Assembly: GCA_012800435.1 (NCBI GenBank)
Contig: JAAZJH010000017.1
Coordinates: forward strand, 1-35,747
Origin: Clostridiaceae bacterium
GTDB taxonomy: Bacteria; Bacillota; Clostridia; Saccharofermentanales; DTU023
Direction of reading: 5' to 3'
Length of the DNA: 35,747 bases
The notes below the pieces were generated by a model, which was not told the DNA's origin, made no database searches, and worked only from the letters and a program-made list of their open reading frames with translations. This document shows positions 14,998-21,999 of the stretch, one piece after another; within the stretch, counting starts at the first letter, position 1; each line of letters opens with the position of its first letter. A program made the position numbers and the translations under genes.

Positions 14998-16555
14998 CAG
15001 GCAGCTCCAACAACGATCGGAAACTTCCTCTTACCGTGAAATCTCCTTTGAGGCATATACGGCTTCCCTCATTGCGCACGTAGATGAGAACAAGGCCTCG
15101 CCCTTTGTCATCAGCGCTATCGGCGGCGGCGGAAAAACGACGACACTTCTAGATCTTTATCTTCAGCATGACAACGAACGCTCGGTAATATTGACATCAA
15201 CGACTGCCATGTTTGCGCCGACATATTGCCAAGCGGATTTTACTCGTGTTGCCGGAGACCGCTCAATGCCCGACACATTGAAGAGGGTCACGCTTGGCAA
15301 TCCGCCTGCATTCTCCGGTGTCTGGTTTCAACATCCCTTTGAAAATGTAGAAGGCAAATACAAGGGTATCGACAAAGAAGTCTTCGATGCTCATGTTCGC
15401 ACGTTGCGCATGTCAAACGATCCGATTCTGTCGACTAACAAAATGACGACTTGCGTATCCGATCGTGTTCCGCTTTTTCTTTGCGAAGCGGACGGATCAA
15501 AACAGAAACCCTTCAAGGCGCATGCCGCCCACGAACCGGTGATCCCGGAAACATCCGATCTCACCCTGATCTTGTTCGGACTTTCCGGAATAGGAAAGAA
15601 ATGTACGGAGGACGTCGTCCATCGTTCATCGCTCTTTGCCGATGTTGTCGGCATCAGCGAAGGGGATAACATCACGTTTGACCATCTTGTAAAACTGTTA
15701 AGAAGCGGAATGCTCTTCAAAGGCATTCCTCCCACAAGCCGCGTTTCGGTCATCTTCCACCAGACAGATGTTTTGCCGGAGGATATGCGTTCTAAAAATC
15801 AGCTTCTCGCGTGCGCAGAAGCGACTCTCGATGTGCCGAGGATCGACGCCGTCTTTTTTAGAGGGAAAGATCCAAATCAGGATCAACAACTTACAACCTA
15901 CATGGGTTTAGCACATAAACATCCGGCGCTGCCTCTTTTTTCAACGGTTCTGCTGGCGGCAGGCACCTCTTCCCGCATGCCGGGACAAAACAAACTTCTG
16001 CTTCCATTAGGCGGTGAACCGGTCATTGTCCAAACGCTTCGGCGCATCTTCGCGGGTCCATGCCGTGACATTGTCATCGTGACAGGCCACGATTCGGACG
16101 CGATCCGTGAAGTGATTGATCCTATTATTGAGAAAGATACCCCTCCCGATACACGCGTCATCGCAGTCCATAATAAGCGCTATTTGGAAGGTCAGGGCAC
16201 GTCGGTTGCTCGCGGTATTACCTTCCTTGGCGAAGCAAGCATCGCAGGCTTTTGTGTGCCGGGTGATCAACCGTTGATCTCACCGGGCGCCATGCGCACG
16301 CTCGCGGAAAAAGCGACTTGTAACACGATTCTCGTTCCATGCCGTGAGGACGGTTCCCGTGCATCGCCTGTTCTTTTCGGGAAAAAATATTATGACGAAC
16401 TTGCAGCGTTAGAGGGCGATGTCGGGGGACGGCAAGTCATGTGGAAACATCCTGAAATACTGCAACTCATCTTAACCGGCGGATGTGATCTTTTTTATGA
16501 AGATGTCGATACAAAAGATAGCTACGAGCGCTTGGTTAATGCTCGGAGTATCTAA
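14984..16555 (+). CDS. YqeC-MocA fusion: selenium cofactor protein plus Mo cofactor cytidylyltransferase
   Basis: A 523-residue two-domain protein. Residues about 25-315 are YqeC-like, with a P-loop-type AIGGGGKTTTLLDLY (about 43-57), LTSTTAMFAP and LCEADGSKQKPFKAH. Residues about 318-520 form a MocA-type nucleotidyltransferase: LLAAGTSSRMPGQNKLLLPL (dinucleotide-binding signature), PGDQPLI (near 426) and SRASPVLFGKKYYDELAAL. MocA converts molybdopterin to its cytosine dinucleotide form used by xanthine-dehydrogenase-type hydroxylases. The start may be GTG 14984 or ATG 14990; either overlaps yqeB. It ends the cluster and converges with the nicotinamidase gene across a terminator. Physical fusion supports joint action of the selenium and CMP-cofactor steps. 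Confidence 0.9.
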   Translation: MTMPDRQLQQRSETSSYREISFEAYTASLIAHVDENKASPFVISAIGGGGKTTTLLDLYLQHDNERSVILTSTTAMFAPTYCQADFTRVAGDRSMPDTLKRVTLGNPPAFSGVWFQHPFENVEGKYKGIDKEVFDAHVRTLRMSNDPILSTNKMTTCVSDRVPLFLCEADGSKQKPFKAHAAHEPVIPETSDLTLILFGLSGIGKKCTEDVVHRSSLFADVVGISEGDNITFDHLVKLLRSGMLFKGIPPTSRVSVIFHQTDVLPEDMRSKNQLLACAEATLDVPRIDAVFFRGKDPNQDQQLTTYMGLAHKHPALPLFSTVLLAAGTSSRMPGQNKLLLPLGGEPVIVQTLRRIFAGPCRDIVIVTGHDSDAIREVIDPIIEKDTPPDTRVIAVHNKRYLEGQGTSVARGITFLGEASIAGFCVPGDQPLISPGAMRTLAEKATCNTILVPCREDGSRASPVLFGKKYYDELAALEGDVGGRQVMWKHPEILQLILTGGCDLFYEDVDTKDSYERLVNARSI

Positions 16556-16590
16556 ACACTATTATTTTATCCGGCGAATATTTCAATAAT

Positions 16591-16623
16591 AAAGCTCGCG
16601 TATTTTTTTATACGAGAGCTTTT
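16591..16623. terminator. Bidirectional terminator between yqeC-mocA and the nicotinamidase gene
   Basis: AAAGCTCGCGTAT and ATACGAGAGCTTT form a stem with one internal mismatch around a T-rich loop, with A and T runs flanking it on the two strands. It lies in the convergent gap, so it can serve both genes. Confidence 0.7.
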
Positions 16624-16689
16624 ACGAGTACTTAAATAGACCCTTCTACATGAAAGACGATCTTCGCCTAATAATTAGAATGCTGAAGA

Positions 16690-17211
16690 TTAGCGTTTGA
16701 TGTCAATCTGACAGACTTCCATCGCTTTAAGAGCGTTCTCGTGACTTTCTGGTGTTACGCCCGCGCAACAGGTCGCATCGACGAGGATGGGTACTTCAGG
16801 AAGATATGCTTTAATCAGAAGAGCGTTAGAAATAACGCAGATATCCGTGCAGAGCCCAACGAGTGTTATCGATGTGATCGGCGTCTCATTGTGTGCGTTC
16901 ATGAGAACGTCTACAAGTTCCTTTGCACCAAAGGTATCTTTCTCGATGGTGACGTCATTTTCCGAATCAAGCTGATCGATAATATCCCATCCGTGTGTCC
17001 CGCGGATGCAGTGTTCAACAGGAAGAAGGCGCCCTTCCTGCGTCTCTAAATATTGATCATCGTGTGTATCTTGAGTAAAAATGACGCGGCCTTCGAATTG
17101 GCGGACTTTTTCCGCGACACGCGGTACAATGGCCTGCGCTTCAGGCGTTCCGAGAGCGCCGTCTACGAAATCATTTTGCATATCCACGACGATGAGAAGA
17201 TCGTTTTTCAT
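16690..17211 (-). CDS. Nicotinamidase/isochorismatase-family hydrolase
   Basis: A 173-residue cysteine hydrolase of the isochorismatase superfamily, most like bacterial nicotinamidases (nicotinamide to nicotinate in NAD salvage). Visible are VVDMQNDF with the catalytic Asp (residue 10), the metal-region FTQDTHDDQYL, EKDTFGA with the catalytic Lys, and LVGLCTDICVISNA with the nucleophilic Cys before V. The open frame extends upstream to residue MIDEGRRD, but ATG 17211 is preceded by GGGAGG and is the better start. It is the last gene of the mazG-rqcP-divIC transcript direction, about 40 bases after divIC. Other amidase substrates are possible. Confidence 0.88.
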   Translation of the reverse strand: MKNDLLIVVDMQNDFVDGALGTPEAQAIVPRVAEKVRQFEGRVIFTQDTHDDQYLETQEGRLLPVEHCIRGTHGWDIIDQLDSENDVTIEKDTFGAKELVDVLMNAHNETPITSITLVGLCTDICVISNALLIKAYLPEVPILVDATCCAGVTPESHENALKAMEVCQIDIKR

Positions 17212-17252
17212 GTCGCGCCTCCCTTCGTCTATCATGTCGAAATTCCGAACGT

Positions 17253-17573
17253 TTATTTATCAATAATCAAATATTCGCCAGGTCGCACCATGTCCAAATA
17301 CTGTCGTGCGATGTGTTCGACATAGGCATCGGTGTCTGCCATCTCATTGAGATTTTTGAGCCTTTCATATTCGCTGGCAAGTTCGTCGCGCTCTTTTTCA
17401 AGCCGACGTCTTTCTTTTGAAAGAACCGCAAATTCGTTCTGCTGTTTCAAGAACGCAGAAAAGCAAAGCGCCAAAATAATAATGGCACATATGCCGACAA
17501 AAAAACGAAGCAAGAACATTGAGGTGCTCTGCCGCTGTTTCATTTTGCGATTTTGGGCTTGCCGTAGATGCAT
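17253..17573 (-). CDS. divIC: Septum formation initiator protein, DivIC/FtsB family
   Basis: A 106-residue bitopic membrane protein: a short basic N-terminus (RQAQNRKMKQRQ), one hydrophobic helix (about residues 18-38), then a charged heptad-rich coiled coil (KERRRLEKERDELASEYERL) and a conserved tail with AYVEHIARQYLDMVRPGEYLI, the family signature linking it to FtsL/DivIB in the divisome. The frame continues upstream to 17648, but ATG 17573 gives the usual length. Gene order MazG-RqcP-DivIC is that of Bacillota. A 155-base gap with no recognisable gene separates it from rqcP, where yabP and yabQ would lie in spore formers. Confidence 0.88.
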   Translation of the reverse strand: MHLRQAQNRKMKQRQSTSMFLLRFFVGICAIIILALCFSAFLKQQNEFAVLSKERRRLEKERDELASEYERLKNLNEMADTDAYVEHIARQYLDMVRPGEYLIIDK

Positions 17574-17728
17574 TATGTGTACCTGTCGACCTGACGTCCT
17601 ATTGTGGTGATTACCATGATAGTACAGCATTACCGCTTTTGCAAACAAATTGCCCTCTGTTCCGCCTGAGGATCTGTTTCATTTGAATGACAAATCTAAT
17701 AAAACAGGGGATCGTATTCCACAGGAGA

Positions 17729-17980
17729 TCAGCTTTCTAAAGGAAGCACCTCGAAAAGTGACGAAGCCTCCTCTTTTCTCACATGCTCTCGGAGCTCTAA
17801 AATTCGAACGCGTGTCCGTTGCTGGCCGAAACCAATATCAAGAACATCTCCAATTTTAACTTCGGTGCCGGGCTTTGCTTGTCTGCCGTTGACATCAATA
17901 CGTCCGGCTGCCGCCATATCGCGGGCGACCGTTCGACGCTTCACAATACGCGATACTTTCAAAAATTTATCCAGTCTCAT
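17729..17980 (-). CDS. rqcP: S4-domain RNA-binding protein RqcP (YabO)
   Basis: An 83-residue protein that is essentially one S4 RNA-binding domain: MRLDKFLKVSRIVKRRTVAR at the N-terminus, then AAAGRIDVNGRQAKPGTEVKIGD. In B. subtilis this protein acts with RqcH in ribosome-associated quality control, stabilising P-site tRNA on stalled 50S subunits during alanine tailing. Length and sequence match the family. The start lies 24 bases after the Nudix-MazG stop on the same strand; AAAGGA is a rather distant ribosome-binding site (about 13 bases). Confidence 0.9.
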   Translation of the reverse strand: MRLDKFLKVSRIVKRRTVARDMAAAGRIDVNGRQAKPGTEVKIGDVLDIGFGQQRTRVRILELREHVRKEEASSLFEVLPLES

Positions 17981-18004
17981 CGCTTTTTACATTTCCTTTC
18001 GTGA

Positions 18005-19411
18005 TTAGCTCATTCGTTTTGCCTGATTCCAAAGGACATCCATCTCTTCAAGTGTCATGGATTCCAACTTGCGTCCTTCGGATAACGCGAGCCGCTCGAC
18101 CTCGGAAAATCGTCTTATGAATTTTTCCGAGGACATTGTCAGCGCCGTTTCCGGATCAATGTCGGAGAGGCGAAGCGCGTTTACTACGGCAAAGAGAAGA
18201 TCTCCCGCTTCTTCCACAGCCTTTCGCTTCGCAGAATAAGCGAGTTGATCGAATGATGATTGACCGTCCGATGAACGACTGTTGGTGAAATGCTTGTCCG
18301 CGGATTGACTGTTCGCGGACTGGCCTTTTTGACTGTTCGCGGACTGGCATTTGACGAAATTATCAGAAACAGTCGTTGAAGCAGTCGTTTCGGTGTCCAC
18401 TAGTCCTGTCGTATCGATATTTCGATAGACAGCCAACGCGTCGCAAAACTCGCCATATTCTTCTTTTATTTTGTCGAGTGCGCCTGAAGCGTCCGGCCAA
18501 TCAAAACCAACGCGCGCCGCTCTTTTTTGCAGTTTCAATGCCCGTGTCAGTGCCGGAAGCCCTCGCGACACGGCTTCCAAGGAAGCGCTTACACTGTCGA
18601 GACCTTTCTCCCGATCCTTATTTTTATTCCAAATCGTCAACACCTCTTCCGGAGTCTTCGCCTGATCATCACCGAACAGGTGTGAGTGTCGTGAAATCAA
18701 TTTGCGACAAATACCTGAAACGACATCATCAAAGTCAAAAAGGTTTTTGTCTTCGGCCATGCTTGTGTGAAAAACGACCTGCATGAGGACATCGCCAAGC
18801 TCTTCACAGAGATCTTCCATGTTGCCGCTCGTAATCGCGTCGACTGCCTCATACGCTTCCTCAAGCATATTTCCAGCAATACTTTCATGCGTCTGTTCCC
18901 GATCCCACGGACAACCTTCGTCACTGCGAAGAAAGCGCATAATTTGCAAAAGCTCTTCAATCGTATATCGCGCGTTCACCGAGAACGCACCAGCAAAACC
19001 GATATGTGAAAGCGCGCTGCGAAATATTTCGCGGTCACGGTCAAAAGTCAGAAGTTCACAGGCTTCTTCCGGCGTCATCCATTCCGCGTTGGACACTTCC
19101 TCCAGCTGAGGTGAGAGCACACCGCCTACATAATCGCCGATAAAAAAGCGAACCGTTTTCTTTACTCCCGGTCTCGGCGAATACGTGGATTCTTCTACAA
19201 AATCAGAAAGGATTGTAATCTCAATCCCGGTCTCTTCAAAAACTTCTCGAATGGCAGTTTCCTTGTCCGTCTCACAGATTTCAATATGTCCTTTGGGGAA
19301 AGACCAATGTCTTGCAGAATGGCGCACCATCAATACCTGCAAAACGCCTCCATGGAGGCGAAACACGATCGCACCGCAGGAACGTTCAATTCTCGGATCC
19401 GACATCATCAT
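18005..19411 (-). CDS. mazG: Nudix hydrolase-MazG pyrophosphohydrolase fusion
   Basis: A 468-residue fusion of two nucleotide house-cleaning enzymes. Residues about 8-140 are a Nudix domain with a perfect Nudix box from G41 to I63 (G-x5-E-x7-REVFEETGI). Residues about 147-465 are MazG: GCPWDREQTHESI, MLEEAYEAVDAI, EELGDVLMQVVFH with metal-ligand acids, IWNKNKDREKG, and a second lobe with EEAGDLLFAVVNAL. Between the lobes, at about 353-380, is a Ser/Gln-rich insertion encoded by 24-bp repeats. Three consecutive ATGs (19411, 19408, 19405) are possible starts. In B. subtilis the corresponding gene (yabN) instead fuses MazG to a tetrapyrrole-methylase-like domain. The product would hydrolyse noncanonical or excess nucleoside triphosphates. 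Confidence 0.93.
   Translation of the reverse strand: MMMSDPRIERSCGAIVFRLHGGVLQVLMVRHSARHWSFPKGHIEICETDKETAIREVFEETGIEITILSDFVEESTYSPRPGVKKTVRFFIGDYVGGVLSPQLEEVSNAEWMTPEEACELLTFDRDREIFRSALSHIGFAGAFSVNARYTIEELLQIMRFLRSDEGCPWDREQTHESIAGNMLEEAYEAVDAITSGNMEDLCEELGDVLMQVVFHTSMAEDKNLFDFDDVVSGICRKLISRHSHLFGDDQAKTPEEVLTIWNKNKDREKGLDSVSASLEAVSRGLPALTRALKLQKRAARVGFDWPDASGALDKIKEEYGEFCDALAVYRNIDTTGLVDTETTASTTVSDNFVKCQSANSQKGQSANSQSADKHFTNSRSSDGQSSFDQLAYSAKRKAVEEAGDLLFAVVNALRLSDIDPETALTMSSEKFIRRFSEVERLALSEGRKLESMTLEEMDVLWNQAKRMS
18277..18350 (-). repeat. 24-bp tandem repeat inside mazG
   Basis: On the plus strand GACTGTTCGCGGACTGGC occurs at 18307 and again 24 bases later at 18331, with a degraded related copy from 18277. 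On the coding strand it gives QSANSQKG-QSANSQSA plus diverged copies, an in-frame insertion between MazG lobes. Confidence 0.8.
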
Positions 19412-19457
19412 TATTCGGTCTTTATATCCTTTCCTTAAACTTCTTAACCTCGTGTCA

Positions 19458-19463
19458 TTCTAC
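19458..19463 (-). promoter_or_regulatory. Possible extended -10 of the mazG transcript
   Basis: On the minus strand TGGTAGAAT gives an extended -10 (TG-n-TAGAAT) about 47 bases before the first ATG. No convincing -35 is seen at the right distance. Confidence 0.3.
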
Positions 19464-19522
19464 CATGCACAATAAAACACAACACACGAGCGACAATAGA
19501 ATACGAATTATTAGTTTGGATA

Positions 19523-19551
19523 TTGTCATACGCCATAAAAAGTAATAAAAT
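19523..19551 (+). promoter_or_regulatory. Promoter of the YegP-like gene
   Basis: TTGTCA (19523-19528), 17 bases, then TAAAAT (19546-19551); the ATG follows 32 bases later after GAAAGGAG. Confidence 0.65.
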
Positions 19552-19583
19552 GTAATCATTCTCTTAGATGAAAGGAGTATAGC

Positions 19584-19955
19584 ATGGGCAAGTTTGTAGT
19601 TAAAAAGACGGATGCGGGGTACTCGTTTAATCTTGTAGCAGGTAATAACGAGATCATTGCCACATCAGAGGTTTATACCAGCGAAGGCGCGTGCCTCAAG
19701 GGTATTCAGAGTGTTTCCAAGAATGCTCCCATCGCAAATTTCGAAGACCAGACCGGTGACTCTGTCGAGACAGCTGTTAACCCCAAATTTGAAATGTTCA
19801 TCGACAAGGCAGGCGAGTTTCGTTTCCGGCTAAAAGCCAGAAATGGCGAAATTATTGCCGCTTCTGAGGGTTACAAAGCTAAGGCCGGTTGTCTCAACGG
19901 TATTGAAAGTGTCAGGAAAAACGCAGTAGAAGCAGAGATTGAAAAGACTTATTGA
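19584..19955 (+). CDS. YegP-like small protein, two DUF1508 repeats
   Basis: A 123-residue soluble protein made of two tandem DUF1508 (YegP) domains, each following the pattern F-x-F-x-L-x-A-x-N-x-E-I-I-A-x-S-E-x-Y-x-x-x-x-x-C-x-x-G-I-x-S-V. Copy 1 spans about residues 2-50 (NNEIIATSEVYTS, CLKGIQSV) and copy 2 about 66-118 (NGEIIAASEGYKAKAGCLNG). The function of the domain is not established; it is small, often duplicated and widely distributed. The gene looks monocistronic, with its own good promoter, a strong ribosome-binding site and a strong terminator, suggesting substantial expression. Confidence 0.92.
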   Translation: MGKFVVKKTDAGYSFNLVAGNNEIIATSEVYTSEGACLKGIQSVSKNAPIANFEDQTGDSVETAVNPKFEMFIDKAGEFRFRLKARNGEIIAASEGYKAKAGCLNGIESVRKNAVEAEIEKTY

Positions 19956-20031
19956 GTGTAGAAAACCGACATTCAGTGCAAAAGGATCGATTAAGAAGTT
20001 ATTTTGATAAATATTGTTCAACAGGACATTG

Positions 20032-20067
20032 AAAGTGGCTGAGGGTTTAGCACTCTCAGCCACTTTT
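20032..20067 (+). terminator. Rho-independent terminator after the YegP-like gene
   Basis: AAAGTGGCTGAG pairs perfectly with CTCAGCCACTTT around an 11-base loop and is followed by T residues. It lies about 77 bases after the stop. Confidence 0.9.
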
Positions 20068-20137
20068 AATGCATTGCTGAACACCGGCAATCATTTGAAC
20101 GCCTATCCTTCATCCTTCTTTTTACTAAGTTCGGTTT

Positions 20138-20166
20138 TTGCTATGTTCGGTGTAGTGTAGAATGAT
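20138..20166 (+). promoter_or_regulatory. Weak candidate promoter of the sugar transferase gene
   Basis: TTGCTA (20138-20143), 17 bases, then AATGAT (20161-20166). The match is modest, but the spacing is right and no better pair is seen before the start at 20257. Confidence 0.3.
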
Positions 20167-20256
20167 AGCGGCTTTAAAGTCCTCTATGGATCCTATAGTC
20201 TTCTAGAGATATAGAAACTTTATTACGCTGTATGATACAGGATGGTATGACCTGCG

Positions 20257-20877
20257 ATGTACAAACATTTTTTCAAAAGACTGATCGATATTATCTTTAG
20301 TGCGATCGCCATTGTTTTGCTTGCTATCCCGATGTGTATTATCGCGTGCGTGATCAAAAAAGAAGACCCCGGTCCGGCTTTGTTCAAGCAACAACGCGTC
20401 GGTCAATACAAACGCCTTTTTTCAATATATAAATTCCGGAGCATGCGCCTTGACACACCTAAAGATGTGCCGACACATCTTTTAGAGGACCCTGATCAAT
20501 ACCTCCTGAAAAGCGGACGCTTTCTTCGAAAATCGTCGTTGGATGAACTGCCGCAGCTTTTCAATATTATTAAAGGAGACATGAGTATCATCGGCCCGAG
20601 GCCGGCGCTCTGGAATCAAGATGACCTCGTCCGTGAGCGTGATCGGTACGGCGTGAACGATGTGCTTCCGGGGCTGACCGGATGGGCGCAGATACACGGC
20701 CGAGATGAACTTGAGATTCCGGTTAAAGCAAAACTGGACGGCGAATATGTCGCCAGTCTTTCTTTTGCCATGGACGTCCGCTGCTTTTTCCTCACTATTA
20801 AAAGCGTCTTCAAAGGATCCGGCGTCGTTGAAGGCGGCACCGGCACCCTCGAAAAAGAACGCAAAAATACCAATTGA
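20257..20877 (+). CDS. Polyprenyl-phosphate phosphoglycosyl transferase (PglC/WcaJ-like)
   Basis: A 206-residue monotopic phosphoglycosyl transferase that would place the first sugar phosphate on undecaprenyl phosphate for surface polysaccharide or glycoprotein assembly. An N-terminal reentrant hydrophobic helix (about residues 8-32) is followed by DPGPALFKQQRVG, IYKFRSMR, the catalytic Asp-Glu in SSLDELPQLFNIIKGDMS, IGPRPAL, and PGLTGWAQIHGRDE. It is the small PglC-size form without the extra transmembrane domain of WbaP. No clear ribosome-binding site precedes the ATG. It starts a polysaccharide-related region with glycosyltransferases and a Wzy-like membrane protein. Confidence 0.92.
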   Translation: MYKHFFKRLIDIIFSAIAIVLLAIPMCIIACVIKKEDPGPALFKQQRVGQYKRLFSIYKFRSMRLDTPKDVPTHLLEDPDQYLLKSGRFLRKSSLDELPQLFNIIKGDMSIIGPRPALWNQDDLVRERDRYGVNDVLPGLTGWAQIHGRDELEIPVKAKLDGEYVASLSFAMDVRCFFLTIKSVFKGSGVVEGGTGTLEKERKNTN

Positions 20878-20926
20878 TATCAGGCGCCGTATGCATCCTA
20901 TTGATATCAGGCGCCGTGTGCATCCT
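20873..20926. repeat. Two tandem 27-bp units
   Basis: Direct repeats 20873-20899 and 20900-20926 share ATTGATATCAGGCGCCGT and GCATCCT with a single base difference. The first copy overlaps the stop codon of the sugar transferase gene. Confidence 0.9.
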
Positions 20927-20986
20927 AGAAGGTGCAGCTTAAAAGTCTATCGTGGCGATTCGACATGAAGTGAATACCGTTTTGCC

Positions 20987-21838
20987 CTAGCAGGTGTAAC
21001 TTAGGAAATCTTTTTTGCCTTGTCTTAGTAAAGAGATCAACTCGCTTATGCCATAGCGACCCTTATATTCCTCACGATTTCGCAAGAGATAGTACACAAT
21101 AAGCAGCGGATAAGCCTTGCCCAAAAGCGCGTAGTAAAGTGCTCCTTTGCTGCGAAAATAGTGCTCATTGTAATCTTCAAACCATGTAGACGGCTGCTGG
21201 TCGATGACGCCGAGAGATCGATTGACGGCGATCACATGCATACCGCTCCGGACGCAATCCATGACAAAAAGCGAATCTTCACCCGCGGCGAAAGGCGCTC
21301 CGCCGCCAAACAACAATGAAAAGAAGACGTTGGCTTTGAGAAGCGAAGATCGGCGCACCGCGACCCGACAAGCGCCGTAACGCAATGACTTGTACCACCG
21401 GACTCGGATACATTCCCGTTGATTCGGCTTGCGAAGAAAACGCGGATCATTCCGACGTTCCATTTCAAAGAGAATCATATCGGCTTCAGGATACTGATCG
21501 AACGTTTGCTCCACTATGGAAACATAATCGTCGTGATACCGAACGTCCTGATCGGCAAAAAGCAGGATCTCGCCCGTGGCGTTAAGGATCCCCATGTTGC
21601 GGTTGCGACCGACGCCTCGCTGTGATGAATGATAATACGTGACCCGATGACCGTAAGAGGACATTTGATGTATCCCGTCTTTGCCGCACTGATTGCATAT
21701 CAAGGCCTCGCTTCGAAGATTCATCGCTTCCGGCAACTGCTCGTCATATTGATCGATTGCCGCCACAAGCACTTCAACGCGCCCTTGGTTCTTCTCTTGA
21801 CCCGGTGTTGCTTTTGACACGAAAACACAGTCCTCCAT
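20987..21838 (-). CDS. Family 2 (GT-A) glycosyltransferase
   Basis: A GT2-type glycosyltransferase of about 283 residues. From the chosen ATG (21838), a beta strand VEVLVAAIDQ begins the nucleotide-binding fold, QRGVGRNRNMGILNATGEI resembles the family's GLSxARNxGI segment, and LFADQDVRYHDDY holds the Asp-x-Asp metal motif. AAGEDSLFVMDCVRSG gives the acceptor-side Glu-Asp motif, and a short hydrophobic stretch (PLLIVYYLL) lies near the C-terminus. The frame stays open to 21997, but that would overlap the promoter of the divergent membrane gene, so the shorter start is preferred although its ribosome-binding site is poor. The donor and acceptor sugars cannot be read from the sequence. Confidence 0.8.
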   Translation of the reverse strand: MEDCVFVSKATPGQEKNQGRVEVLVAAIDQYDEQLPEAMNLRSEALICNQCGKDGIHQMSSYGHRVTYYHSSQRGVGRNRNMGILNATGEILLFADQDVRYHDDYVSIVEQTFDQYPEADMILFEMERRNDPRFLRKPNQRECIRVRWYKSLRYGACRVAVRRSSLLKANVFFSLLFGGGAPFAAGEDSLFVMDCVRSGMHVIAVNRSLGVIDQQPSTWFEDYNEHYFRSKGALYYALLGKAYPLLIVYYLLRNREEYKGRYGISELISLLRQGKKDFLSYTC

Positions 21839-21999
21839 CAAACTGATCTCAGAATACCACGCAGCCCGCTGAACCGCCAAGACGCCATGCTTTTTAAGTG
21901 AAAAGAGCACGGATAAACGCGATATGATAAAATCACAGAAAATCCGACAATAGCAAGTCTTTTGACGAAAAGACCGTTGCTTACGGCAGGATATCAAGG

